Positions 1 through 8,109 of a stretch of DNA of 64,000 nt are shown piece after piece. Within the stretch, counting starts at the first letter, position 1, and each line of letters opens with the position of its first letter. The stretch spans positions 62,001 through 126,000 of the forward strand of contig NZ_AZFE01000003.1 of the NCBI RefSeq assembly GCF_001434315.1, in the 5' to 3' direction. The DNA is from Paucilactobacillus oligofermentans DSM 15707 = LMG 22743 (GTDB lineage Bacteria > Bacillota > Bacilli > Lactobacillales > Lactobacillaceae). Below the pieces are notes generated by a model. That model did no database searches. It was not told where the DNA came from and saw only the letters and a list, made by a program, of their open reading frames with translations. The position numbers and the translations under genes were made by a program.

Positions 1-617
1 TGTATACCGGTTGGTCTGATGTTAAACTTACTCCAAAAGGGATTGAACAGGCTCACTTGGCAGCTGGGTTAATTAGAAATTTAGATATTCAATTTTCTGA
101 TATCCATACGTCGTTTTTGCAACGTGCAATTACGACGTCCAACTTAATTTGTGATGAAATTGGGCAATCGTATTTACCAATTCATAAAACGTGGCGCTTA
201 AATGAGCGTCATTATGGTGCTTTACGAGGGATGAATAAGGACGATTCAAAGAAGCAATTTGGAGTTGAACAAATTGCCAAATGGCGTCGTGGGTATACCG
301 CATTACCGCCGCAATTGACGATTCGAGATCACGAGCGACGATATGATGAACTAGGAGTTAAAATTCCGTTGTCAGAGAGCTTAGAAATGACACAGAAGCG
401 ATTATTGCCGTATTGGAATGATGTGATTGCAGGAAAACTATTAGATGGTAAAAATCAATTGATTGTCGCACATGGTAGTTCTCTCAGAGCGTTAATTAAA
501 TATTTAGATGACATTCCTGATGATGAAATAAATACGGTTGAAGTTCCAAATGGTCAACCAATTATGTATGAATTTGATGAGCAATTGAAGGCTATTTCTA
601 AAATAATTTTAAAATAA
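1..617 (+). CDS. gpmA: 2,3-bisphosphoglycerate-dependent phosphoglycerate mutase family protein, 5' end cut off by window edge
   Basis: Glycolytic interconversion of 3- and 2-phosphoglycerate in the cytoplasm is the family role. The frame is open from base 3 and reads YTGWSDVKLTPKG, the segment just after the catalytic RHG motif, so about 15-20 residues including that histidine lie outside the window. Also visible are LNERHYGALRG, WRRGYTALPP, the IPLSESL segment and the second catalytic histidine in AHGSSLRAL. The usual motif there is HGNSLR, so Asn is replaced by Ser. The TTG at 57 is internal and not the start. Lactobacilli often carry more than one copy of this gene, so it could be a paralogue rather than the main enzyme. 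It ends in a bidirectional terminator shared with pepC. Confidence 0.85.
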   Translation, partial: YTGWSDVKLTPKGIEQAHLAAGLIRNLDIQFSDIHTSFLQRAITTSNLICDEIGQSYLPIHKTWRLNERHYGALRGMNKDDSKKQFGVEQIAKWRRGYTALPPQLTIRDHERRYDELGVKIPLSESLEMTQKRLLPYWNDVIAGKLLDGKNQLIVAHGSSLRALIKYLDDIPDDEINTVEVPNGQPIMYEFDEQLKAISKIILK

Positions 618-665
618 AAATAGTGGGTTACTCCTAATTGGATGGAGTAACCCACTATTTTTTAA
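618..665. terminator. Bidirectional intrinsic terminator between gpm and pepC
   Basis: A 17-bp perfect stem (arms 618-634 and 644-660) with a 9-nt loop has an A-rich 5' side and a T-run after it, so it can stop transcription from both convergent genes. Confidence 0.9.
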
Positions 666-676
666 ATACTATTTAA

Positions 677-2008
677 TTATGCCAAGGCGCCCATTGGATC
701 CCAAGGCTTAAGGGTTGTTGGAGCTTCAGTTTGTGCTTTTAATAAGTTTTCAGGTAAGAATTTTTTATTAACCACAATTTGGTAACAATATTCATCAAGC
801 CAAGCATCAGTCATGACGAAATATCCTTTAGTACCAACTTTAGGTCCCCAAGAGTTTTCGACCTTCCATTTAGTTGGTTGGTCATTAACTAAATCGACAC
901 CCGTCAACACCATTGCGTGGGTCATCAGGCTTTCACCATAATCAAGCCGTTCTGCTTTGCTCATTGAAAAGTCGGTATCAAATAATTCGCTTTTACCGTA
1001 AACGTTTAAGTCCATAATTCCTTGTTGACGTTCTGAACTTTGACCAACATCACAGCCGAACCAGACGCTCTCGCCGGCTTTAAGTTGAGCAATGGCTAAT
1101 TGTTTGAATTGTTCAATTTCAACATTTAGATGTTTAACTGCGCGACCACCAACGACATTACCTAGCATATCAACGGTATAGGTTTTGTTATATGGCTTAT
1201 CATCAGTGGGTGAATTAATGATTGAGACATAATCATCTAAATTCCAACCAACATATTTTTCAAAGAAAGATTTAGGTGTTAAATCTTGGTCCAAATGATA
1301 TTGCTTGTTGTCATCGCGATATTCAAAATCAAACTTAACCGGTGGTTCGCCGAATGTATAAGCCAACATACGATAATTGTCAGTCATCATTTGATTACGA
1401 GTATCGTCAATTTCTTTTTTGCTACTATTATTAGCTACTAGTTGACGAAGAGTAACAGCATCCTTACGAAGCTTTTTATTTAAAACGGTATTTATTTCAT
1501 TTGATTTAGATGAACTATAAGTTTCTGGCATGGCAGATTGAGGAACAATCCCATATTTTTCAATTAAGGCACATAACATATCCCATTGGCCGCCATCTTG
1601 TTGAGGGGTTGCCATTAAGAATGCAACTTCGCGACTATCAGTTGCTTGGTCGGCCGTATTTAATACATTTTCATAGAAATAATTGGCTTTTTCAAATTTA
1701 TCCCAGAAGAAAGTATAAGCTTGGGATAGTTCGAATTTTTTTAGACCTAATTTAGATGCCATATCGTGGCGCATGGTATTTAGAGCGGCAAACATCCAGC
1801 AACGACCAGATTGTTTTTGATTGGCAACGTCACCAGTATCTAAATCGATTGAAAAAATGGGGGCTGATTCGACAGCTGAATGCCAGTCATAACTGCTGGC
1901 AAGAATTCCGTTTTTAGTTACTGCACGTTCAAGAACTTTTGCTTGTGGTGTGTTAGCAAAATCTTGTTGATATTGAGCTAATTTTTCTTGATTAATTTCA
2001 AAACTCAT
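677..2008 (-). CDS. pepC: Aminopeptidase C (bleomycin hydrolase family, peptidase C1B)
   Basis: Cytoplasmic thiol aminopeptidase that trims N-terminal residues from peptides, central to casein and peptide use in lactic acid bacteria. The 443 residues match the family length. The catalytic cysteine is C70 in QKQSGRCWMF, the histidine about H364 in THAMVLTG, and the asparagine about N385 in VENSWG. The protein ends in PWDPMGALA; in this family the C-terminal tail reaches into the active site and enforces aminopeptidase specificity. The start is preceded by AAAGGAGTG. The small acetyltransferase gene lies 65 nt upstream on the same strand and may be co-transcribed. Confidence 0.96.
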   Translation of the reverse strand: MSFEINQEKLAQYQQDFANTPQAKVLERAVTKNGILASSYDWHSAVESAPIFSIDLDTGDVANQKQSGRCWMFAALNTMRHDMASKLGLKKFELSQAYTFFWDKFEKANYFYENVLNTADQATDSREVAFLMATPQQDGGQWDMLCALIEKYGIVPQSAMPETYSSSKSNEINTVLNKKLRKDAVTLRQLVANNSSKKEIDDTRNQMMTDNYRMLAYTFGEPPVKFDFEYRDDNKQYHLDQDLTPKSFFEKYVGWNLDDYVSIINSPTDDKPYNKTYTVDMLGNVVGGRAVKHLNVEIEQFKQLAIAQLKAGESVWFGCDVGQSSERQQGIMDLNVYGKSELFDTDFSMSKAERLDYGESLMTHAMVLTGVDLVNDQPTKWKVENSWGPKVGTKGYFVMTDAWLDEYCYQIVVNKKFLPENLLKAQTEAPTTLKPWDPMGALA

Positions 2009-2073
2009 TCAGGTCACACTCCTTTAATATTTATCCTTTATTGTAGCGCATGTTGTGGGAAACGGTCCATTTT

Positions 2074-2352
2074 TTACTCATTAATTAATAATTGCTGATA
2101 TTCAGGATGCTTAGCAAATTCTAATTTTGCGAATGGATCCAACAGTTTAACGGTTAATTTTTGGTGAATTGCATGTTTAACAAATTCAGCAACTAGCAGT
2201 GAACCAAATCCTTGCTGCTCAAATGTAGGATTAATAAAGACGTGCTCTAATAACACGATGTCGTTGTTAATCGTTGGAAATAAAATTTCACCAATTAATT
2301 GGTGTGAATCATCATTTAAAGTGATTCGAGAAATGTTGTAGTTATACTGCAT
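2074..2352 (-). CDS. Small GNAT-fold N-acetyltransferase (YjdJ-like, COG2388 type)
   Basis: A 92-residue protein resembling the short GNAT_YjdJ acetyltransferases. It has a beta-strand block ending in HVFINPTFEQQGFGSLLVAEFV. The QQGFGS segment corresponds to the acetyl-CoA pyrophosphate-binding loop (Q/R-x-x-G-x-G/A), and the helix after it ends in KLTVKLLDPFAKLEF. Its length is about half that of a full GNAT, normal for this subgroup. The substrate is unknown. The ribosome binding site is weak. It is divergent from the dUTPase gene and tandem with pepC. Confidence 0.75.
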   Translation of the reverse strand: MQYNYNISRITLNDDSHQLIGEILFPTINNDIVLLEHVFINPTFEQQGFGSLLVAEFVKHAIHQKLTVKLLDPFAKLEFAKHPEYQQLLINE

Positions 2353-2454
2353 TTATTACACCAACTTTCTAAAGGTTAACTAAAATTTAAACGATAATCC
2401 CTATGATTGTCAATGCAACCTGATAAAGTAGTATCAATATATTTTTTCGTATCT

Positions 2455-2460
2455 TATAAT
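2455..2460 (+). promoter_or_regulatory. -10 element for the dUTPase gene
   Basis: Perfect TATAAT about 30 nt before the dUTPase start. No good -35 hexamer is seen 17 bp upstream (TATCAA), so only the -10 is convincing. Confidence 0.45.
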
Positions 2461-2490
2461 TAAGAGTAAATAATAGATGAGGTGAAATTT

Positions 2491-3027
2491 ATGTTACGCG
2501 GATTTCAAGTAGTTTCGTTCAAAGAAAGCCAAAAGATCAACTTACCGAAACGTCAAACTAAGCAAGCTGCCGGATATGATTTTGAAAGTGCAGAAGATTT
2601 TGTTGTGCCATCAATCTGGAAATTAAATTTTGTGAAAATAATCAAAGGAATCTTGAATAGTCTACAACTATCAAATCAAGATTATGAAGATGCTAATAGT
2701 GCTTTAAAACCGGTCTTAGTACCAACTGGTATTAAAGCATACATGCCAAAGAATGAATTCTTAATGTTAGTGAATCGTTCAAGTGGTCCATTAAAACGTC
2801 GTTTGATTTTACCTAATGGGGTCGGGGTTGTCGATGCTGATTACTATAATAATGAAGCGAATGAGGGGGAACTCTTTTTTCAATTAATTAATTATGGGGT
2901 TAAAGACGTGGTAATTAAAAAGGGAGAACGAATTGGCCAAGGTATTTTTATGCCATTTTTAACTGCCGACGATGAAGAACAACCACAGAGTGATCGCGTG
3001 GGTGGCTTTGGGTCTACCAAGAAATAA
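2491..3027 (+). CDS. dut: dUTP diphosphatase (trimeric dUTPase)
   Basis: Hydrolyses dUTP to dUMP and pyrophosphate, keeping uracil out of DNA and feeding dTMP synthesis. The five trimeric-dUTPase motifs can be traced in order: AGYDF (I), [11 protein letters not shown] (II), [10 protein letters not shown] (III, with the catalytic Asp and the Tyr that stacks on uracil), [10 protein letters not shown] (IV) and [10 protein letters not shown] (V, the C-terminal phosphate-closing arm). At 178 residues it is longer than the common ~145 because of an insertion of about 30 residues between motifs I and II. The ATG at 2491 sits behind GAGGTGA. An in-frame GTG at 2482 overlaps that ribosome binding site and is less likely. 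radA follows after 25 nt. Confidence 0.9.
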   Translation: MLRGFQVVSFKESQKINLPKRQTKQAAGYDFESAEDFVVPSIWKLNFVKIIKGILNSLQLSNQDYEDANSALKPVLVPTGIKAYMPKNEFLMLVNRSSGPLKRRLILPNGVGVVDADYYNNEANEGELFFQLINYGVKDVVIKKGERIGQGIFMPFLTADDEEQPQSDRVGGFGSTKK

Positions 3028-3052
3028 ATTAAGTAAAACGGGAGGAGTTTTA

Positions 3053-4423
3053 ATGGCAAAAGCGAAAACAGTATATGCCTGTTCTAATTGTGGATATAGT
3101 TCACCGAGATTTTTAGGCCGCTGTCCAAACTGTGGCGAATGGAATACATTAGTGGAAGAAAAAGTTCAACCAGAATCAGCGCAAAGTCGTTCACGGATTA
3201 CAATTGAAGGTAATAAAACCAAACCAACCAAAATTAGTGAAATTCATGCGGAAAATACGCCGCGGGTCCAAACCAAAATGCCTGAATTAAACCGCGTTTT
3301 AGGTGGTGGGATTGTGCCCGGATCATTAATCTTAATTGGTGGGGATCCGGGGATTGGTAAATCAACCTTATTATTACAAGTATCAGGTCAACTAAATCAG
3401 ACTGGCGGAACGGTGTTATACGTTTCTGGAGAAGAAAGTGCTACGCAAATTAAAATGCGGGCTGAACGTTTAGAAGTGACAGGTGATCAATTTTATATTT
3501 ACCCTGAAACCGATATGCTTAGCATTCGATCAACAATTGAAACGATGAAACCAGACTATGTAATTATTGATTCTGTCCAGACGATGATGGAACCAGATGT
3601 GACCTCTGCAATCGGGAGCGTTGCCCAAATTCGTGAAGTGACAGCGGAATTAATGCAAATTGCTAAAAGTAATAATATTACGATTTTTATTGTTGGGCAT
3701 GTAACTAAGGGTGGAGCAATTGCCGGGCCGAAGATTCTGGAACATATGGTAGATACGGTGCTCTATTTTGAAGGTGACTTACATCATGCCTACCGAATTT
3801 TACGTTCAGTTAAAAATCGATTCGGATCAACCAATGAATTAGGAATTTTTGAAATGAAAAATGGTGGCCTGTATGAGGTTGCTAATCCATCAGAAATATT
3901 TTTAGAAGAACGCCTAAAAGATGCTACTGGTTCAGCAATTGTAGTTTCAATGGAAGGAACTCGTCCAATGTTAGTGGAAATTCAAGCATTGGTGACACCA
4001 ACAGCATTTGGTAACGCGCAGCGAACGGCTAGCGATTTGAATCGCAATCGAGTGTCATTATTAATGGCTGTTTTGGAAAAGCGAGCTAATCTAATGCTCC
4101 AAAATCAAGATGCCTATTTAAAAGCTGCTGGTGGGGTTAAATTAGATGAGCCGGCGATTGATTTAGCGATTTCAATGAGTATTGCTTCAAGTTATCGTGA
4201 TAAAGGAACGCGTCCAACTGATGCGTTTATTGGCGAAGTTGGGTTGACTGGTGAAATTAGACGAGTTAATCGGATTGAAGAACGTGTAGCTGAAGCTCGC
4301 AAGCTTGGTTTTAAACGAATCTTTGTACCTAAAAATAATTTACAAGGATGGACACCGCCAAAGGGAATTCAAGTCATTGGTGTGTCAACACTTGTCGAAT
4401 CACTTAAACTTGCGTTAGACTAA
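3053..4423 (+). CDS. radA: DNA repair/recombination protein RadA
   Basis: DnaB-like ATPase that drives branch migration of recombination intermediates and supports repair and transformation. The order is an N-terminal zinc finger (C10-x2-C13 and C24-x2-C27), Walker [11 protein letters not shown] at 96-105, the RadA-specific KNRFG motif near residue 250, and a C-terminal Lon-protease-like domain ([13 protein letters not shown]). The 456 residues are the usual length. The ATG at 3053 is preceded by GGGAGGAG. An upstream in-frame ATG overlaps dut and has no ribosome binding site. The order dut-radA-yacL-gltX is typical of Lactobacillales. Confidence 0.96.
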   Translation: MAKAKTVYACSNCGYSSPRFLGRCPNCGEWNTLVEEKVQPESAQSRSRITIEGNKTKPTKISEIHAENTPRVQTKMPELNRVLGGGIVPGSLILIGGDPGIGKSTLLLQVSGQLNQTGGTVLYVSGEESATQIKMRAERLEVTGDQFYIYPETDMLSIRSTIETMKPDYVIIDSVQTMMEPDVTSAIGSVAQIREVTAELMQIAKSNNITIFIVGHVTKGGAIAGPKILEHMVDTVLYFEGDLHHAYRILRSVKNRFGSTNELGIFEMKNGGLYEVANPSEIFLEERLKDATGSAIVVSMEGTRPMLVEIQALVTPTAFGNAQRTASDLNRNRVSLLMAVLEKRANLMLQNQDAYLKAAGGVKLDEPAIDLAISMSIASSYRDKGTRPTDAFIGEVGLTGEIRRVNRIEERVAEARKLGFKRIFVPKNNLQGWTPPKGIQVIGVSTLVESLKLALD

Positions 4424-4446
4424 TCAGATAGGAGGGAGGTGTAATT

Positions 4447-5580
4447 ATGAGAAAACATATTATTAGATTATTATTTGTTATTGTCGGAGCTGCACTAGGT
4501 TTTTATTACTTACCATTATTTTGGCATGTGACAGGAATTACTTTACCCGGTATTGGGTTATTATTTAGTGATATCTTGATTGGTGCAATTATTTTCTGGT
4601 TGCTGTCATTGCCACTTGGGGGATACATTGAACGGTTAGTTAATCGGACAGAAACATATTTAACAAAGCAAAGTCCGATTTATTTATTGTTTGGAAGTTT
4701 TCTAACTATTATTGGGTTAGTGCTAGCAGTATTAGTTTCAACACCGCTATGGAATTCACATGTACCAGTGTTAAATAATGTGGTGCCGATTATTTTAATG
4801 GTAACGTTTGGTTATTTAGGATTTCGAATCGGAACTACCCGGTTGGATGATTGGCGAGCATTATTGCAAACGAAACGTTCAAAGGGAACGCCCGAAACGG
4901 ATGCTGAATCTGGTAGCGTATTATCTAAACAAGATGCCAACTATCATCACTACAAAATTTTGGATACGAATATTTTAATTGATGGTCGAATTTATGACAT
5001 TGTCAAAACTGGATTTATTGAAGGAACGTTGTTAGTGCCCAATTTTGTTTTATATGAATTACAATATATTGCTGATTCGAGTGACAGTATTAAGCGAGTT
5101 CGTGGTCGTCGTGGTTTAGATATTTTAAATAAACTACAAAGCGAAAAAATTGTCCCTATTGAAATGTATGAGGGTGATTTTGAAGACATTCCCGAAGTTG
5201 ATAGTAAATTAATTCGATTAGCCAAAGAAGTCGATGGTGTAATTGTCACGAATGACTATAATTTGAATAAAGTAATTCAATTCCAAAATGTTCAGGTAAT
5301 GAATATTAATGAATTAACTTCATCATTAAAGGCCCGAGTATTACCAGGTGAAACGTTGAATGTGATGGTAGTTAAAAAAGGAACTGAACGACAACAGGGT
5401 GTGGCTTATTTAGATGATGGAACGATGGTGGTTGTTGAAGATGGTCGCTACTATGTAAATGATCACATTGAAGTTGAAGTAACGAGTGCACTGCAAACTG
5501 ATTCTGGTCGGATGATTTTTGCACGTCCGGTACATTCAACTAAAAACATTAATGATAAGCATACTGATACAAAAAAATAG
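4447..5580 (+). CDS. yacL: Membrane-anchored PIN and TRAM domain protein (YacL family)
   Basis: Family of putative membrane-tethered ribonucleases whose substrate is not established. The N-terminus has about four hydrophobic segments (roughly 7-26, 36-57, 80-100, 112-128). A PIN nuclease domain follows from about 170, opening KILDTNILIDGR with an acidic metal-binding residue and continuing to DGVIVTNDYNLNKV. A C-terminal TRAM RNA-binding domain (about 297-362) starts VLPGETLNV. The architecture and the place between radA and gltX match B. subtilis yacL. It has a strong GGAGGGAGG ribosome binding site. Confidence 0.93.
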   Translation: MRKHIIRLLFVIVGAALGFYYLPLFWHVTGITLPGIGLLFSDILIGAIIFWLLSLPLGGYIERLVNRTETYLTKQSPIYLLFGSFLTIIGLVLAVLVSTPLWNSHVPVLNNVVPIILMVTFGYLGFRIGTTRLDDWRALLQTKRSKGTPETDAESGSVLSKQDANYHHYKILDTNILIDGRIYDIVKTGFIEGTLLVPNFVLYELQYIADSSDSIKRVRGRRGLDILNKLQSEKIVPIEMYEGDFEDIPEVDSKLIRLAKEVDGVIVTNDYNLNKVIQFQNVQVMNINELTSSLKARVLPGETLNVMVVKKGTERQQGVAYLDDGTMVVVEDGRYYVNDHIEVEVTSALQTDSGRMIFARPVHSTKNINDKHTDTKK

Positions 5581-5684
5581 CACTAGTTAATTGATTTTTT
5601 TCTTAAGACTTGTAAACTAGTAGATGGTTTGAAAAAAGTAGATAGTGAAATTCACTATTAAATACATGAAAGAGGCGTAAAATT

Positions 5685-7172
5685 TTGGCTAAAAGCAAAA
5701 TCCGAGTACGATATGCACCAAGCCCAACAGGACATTTGCATATCGGTAATGCGCGTACAGCGTTGTTTAATTACTTGTATGCACGACACAATAAGGGAAA
5801 GTTCATCATTCGTATTGAAGATACTGATACTAAACGAAACATTGATGATGGTGAACGTAGCCAATTAGATAATCTTAAATGGCTAGGATTGGATTGGGAT
5901 GAAGGTCCTGATATGGGTGGCGATTTTGGCCCTTATCGTCAATCTGAACGTAAAGATATCTATGTTGATTATATTAACCAGTTACTTGAAAAAGGATTGG
6001 CTTACAAATCATATCGTACAGAAGATGAATTAGAAGCTGATCGTGAAGCTCAAAAGGCCCGCAAAGAAATGCCACACTATGTGTATGAATATGCCGGGAT
6101 GGATGAAGGTCAAATCGCACAAGCGCAAGCAGATGCTGAAGCTAAAGGACTTGAAGCGGTAGTTCGTTTCCGAGTACCTGAAGGGGCAACCTATGCTTGG
6201 GATGATTTGGTTAAGGGAAATGTTTCCTTTGAATCGAAAACTATTGGTGGCGATTTCGTTATTCAAAAACGTGATGGAATGCCAACTTATAACTTTGCGG
6301 TTGTAATTGATGATCATTTGATGGAAATTTCACACGTTTTCCGTGGGGATGATCATGTAGCTAATACACCTAAACAATTAATGATTTATGAAGCATTTGG
6401 TTGGGAAGCCCCTCAATTTGGTCATATGAGTTTAATTATTAATTCTGAGACTGGTAAGAAATTGAGTAAGCGTGATGAATCAGTACTTCAATTTATCGAA
6501 CAATATCGTGAATTAGGCTATCTTCCAGAAGCAATGTTAAACTTTATCATCTTGCTTGGCTGGTCACCAGTTGGTGAAGATGAAATCTTTACTCGTCAAG
6601 AATTCATTAAAATGTATGATGAAAAACGTTTGAGTAAATCACCAGCTGCCTTTGATGGTAAAAAGCTTGAATGGGTTAATAATCAATACATGAAGAATGC
6701 TGATGAAGATGCTGTCTTTGATTTAGCATTACCACAATTAATTGAAGCTGGATTGCTTGAAAAACATGCTGATCCAATGACAATGGAATGGACTCGTAAA
6801 TTGATTAGTTTATTCAAGCGTGAAATTAGCTACGCCGCTGAAATTATTCCGTTTGCTAAGCCTTTCTTCCATGGACCCGCTGAAATTAATGAAGAAGCTA
6901 AAGCTGAATTGGCTGAAGATGATGCTTTAACTGTTTTGAAAGAATTCCGTGCTCGAATTGCGGATGTTGATTATTTGAACACGGTTAAAGTACTAAAGAC
7001 AATTAAGAGTATTCAAAAGGATACAAAGATTAAGGGACGTAAGTTATGGATGCCAATTCGAATTGCGATTACGCATGAGATGCATGGTCCAGAACTTCCA
7101 GAATCAATTGAACTAATTGGTTATGAACAATCAATTAAGAACCTTGATGAAATGATTAAAGAATTAAGTTAA
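5685..7172 (+). CDS. gltX: Glutamyl-tRNA synthetase
   Basis: Class I synthetase that charges tRNA-Glu, and in bacteria lacking GlnRS also tRNA-Gln for later amidation. Class I signatures are [10 protein letters not shown] at residues 12-21 (HIGH) and [10 protein letters not shown] near residue 260 (KMSKS equivalent). 495 residues, full length. The start is TTG behind AGAGGCG; no better ATG exists nearby. The 104-nt upstream gap contains a 7-bp inverted repeat (ACTAGTT/AACTAGT, 5582-5621) and a small TAGTGAA/TTCACTA hairpin, but no T-box. It is followed by its own terminator. Confidence 0.96.
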   Translation: MAKSKIRVRYAPSPTGHLHIGNARTALFNYLYARHNKGKFIIRIEDTDTKRNIDDGERSQLDNLKWLGLDWDEGPDMGGDFGPYRQSERKDIYVDYINQLLEKGLAYKSYRTEDELEADREAQKARKEMPHYVYEYAGMDEGQIAQAQADAEAKGLEAVVRFRVPEGATYAWDDLVKGNVSFESKTIGGDFVIQKRDGMPTYNFAVVIDDHLMEISHVFRGDDHVANTPKQLMIYEAFGWEAPQFGHMSLIINSETGKKLSKRDESVLQFIEQYRELGYLPEAMLNFIILLGWSPVGEDEIFTRQEFIKMYDEKRLSKSPAAFDGKKLEWVNNQYMKNADEDAVFDLALPQLIEAGLLEKHADPMTMEWTRKLISLFKREISYAAEIIPFAKPFFHGPAEINEEAKAELAEDDALTVLKEFRARIADVDYLNTVKVLKTIKSIQKDTKIKGRKLWMPIRIAITHEMHGPELPESIELIGYEQSIKNLDEMIKELS

Positions 7173-7180
7173 AACTATTA

Positions 7181-7219
7181 AAAAATCCAAATCGTCTAAT
7201 TGACGGTTTGGATTTTTTT
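7181..7219. terminator. Bidirectional terminator between gltX and the dipeptidase gene
   Basis: Stem 7181-7196 with 7202-7217 (one G-U pair), loop TAATT, T-run on the plus side and A-run on the other. It serves two convergent genes. Confidence 0.85.
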
Positions 7220-7236
7220 AATTTTATTATGATAGG

Positions 7237-7785
7237 TTAGTTAAAATCATTAGGGTCAGCAGAGGCAGGTCCCATATTATCCATGTCACTATCGCGATAA
7301 TCCCACCATTCATCGATATAACCGACGAATCCAGCTTCAAGCATTGCTTGATTTAAGATTTGGTAATTATGTTCTTGATAAGGTTTTCGTGAATAACTAC
7401 GTTTGGCTTTAGGACCAAATTCATCAAATTCACTTTGCATGGGAAGATTAGTACCATCTGGTTCACAAAGGGTTACATCGAACGTTACGCCTTTTTGATG
7501 GCTTGAATTAGGATCTGGTGGTAAAACCCATTGTGGATCAGGATAAACTTCAAATAACTGTTTTTGTGCCGTTACGGGACGATAAGCATCCCAAATTTTT
7601 AATCGTAGATCAGCTTTTTTAACTATTGAACTTGCGACAGCTAACTTTTTAGCTGTTTGAGAACGAGCGATTGCATTTGTAAAATTATAAATAATTTGTC
7701 CGGTGAAATTATCGGTGGTTGCATACTTTAAATCGACGAAAATTTCTGGATCAAGACTTTGAACATTAATGAATTCTGGATTCAT
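7237..7785 (-). CDS. VanX-type D-alanyl-D-alanine dipeptidase family protein (peptidase M15D)
   Basis: The family hydrolyses D-Ala-D-Ala, recycling it or removing it so that D-Ala-D-Lac peptidoglycan dominates. From the ATG at 7785 (182 residues) the zinc motif SSHQKGVTFD gives ligands H96 and D103. The arginine of DAYRP (R69) matches the transition-state arginine. E159 of DEWWDY is the catalytic base position. The third zinc ligand, His in VanX (EWWHY), is Asp162 here. The ATG at 7785 is better than the one at 7794, which overlaps the AAAGGA ribosome binding site. A structured, probably transcribed region lies upstream on the same strand. Fold and family are secure; activity is less certain because of H-to-D. 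Confidence 0.85.
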   Translation of the reverse strand: MNPEFINVQSLDPEIFVDLKYATTDNFTGQIIYNFTNAIARSQTAKKLAVASSIVKKADLRLKIWDAYRPVTAQKQLFEVYPDPQWVLPPDPNSSHQKGVTFDVTLCEPDGTNLPMQSEFDEFGPKAKRSYSRKPYQEHNYQILNQAMLEAGFVGYIDEWWDYRDSDMDNMGPASADPNDFN

Positions 7786-8109
7786 TATTATCATCCTTTC
7801 TTGAAAGGGCTTTCAATAAAAAAGAGTATAAAAAAAGATGGCGGGAGCCATCTTTTGAGGAGTATTACGAAAATCTTGGGGGATTTCGTAACTATTTTTC
7901 GGTTACTATTGGGAGGAGTAATTGAAAAATATAGGTTTGTAATCACAAAGAATCACTTCTTCATAACCACAAGATATATAATAACACGTATTTGTGAAAA
8001 ATGTATGCTTTTTTTGAAAATAATTTAAATTATTTGGAAACCATGTTTTTGTATCTAATTATTAATGTGGTAAAATACTATTACTAACGATGTTTGAGGG
8101 GATAAATGG
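7786..8109. other. 324-bp intergenic region between the divergent dipeptidase gene and cysS
   Basis: No credible protein gene. The left part (about 7829-7921) holds a compact minus-strand RNA candidate with its own terminator. The right part (7930-8109) is AT-rich and carries the cysS upstream region. No T-box signature is seen before cysS. An open plus-strand frame at 7759-8028 begins inside the dipeptidase gene and runs through RNA-like structure; I treat it as chance. Confidence 0.6.
7829..7921 (-). ncRNA. Candidate small RNA with duplicated anti-Shine-Dalgarno motifs (or attenuated leader of the dipeptidase gene)
   Basis: Read on the minus strand, the segment contains in order: an unpaired TACTCCTCCC (7911-7920); a small hairpin GTAAC/GTTAC (7888-7906); a hairpin ACGAAATC/GATTTTCGT (7867-7889, one bulge) whose loop is C-rich (CCCCAAG); a second unpaired TACTCCTC (7857-7864); and a perfect terminator hairpin AAAAGATGGC/GCCATCTTTT (arms 7847-7856 and 7833-7842) with loop TCCC and seven Ts. 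The two small hairpins share two bases. All C-rich stretches are in loops or single strands, as in base-pairing Gram-positive sRNAs. A TATATT at 7928-7933 (minus) could be the -10; the -35 is poor. Alternatively it is a leader that terminates before the dipeptidase gene. Confidence 0.45.

Noticed and set aside
1510-1755. Antisense open frame inside pepC
   Set aside because: A chance frame opposite an intact, conserved gene, with no ribosome binding site; the same applies to the other antisense frames in groEL, uvrB and the ribosomal protein genes.
7759-8028. Open plus-strand frame upstream of cysS (89 codons)
   Set aside because: It starts inside the minus-strand dipeptidase gene, has no ribosome binding site or protein-like composition, and crosses perfect RNA stems.
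7930-8109. T-box riboswitch upstream of cysS
   Set aside because: No AGGGTGG-type T-box sequence and no specifier-loop structure could be found; the region is plain AT-rich DNA.
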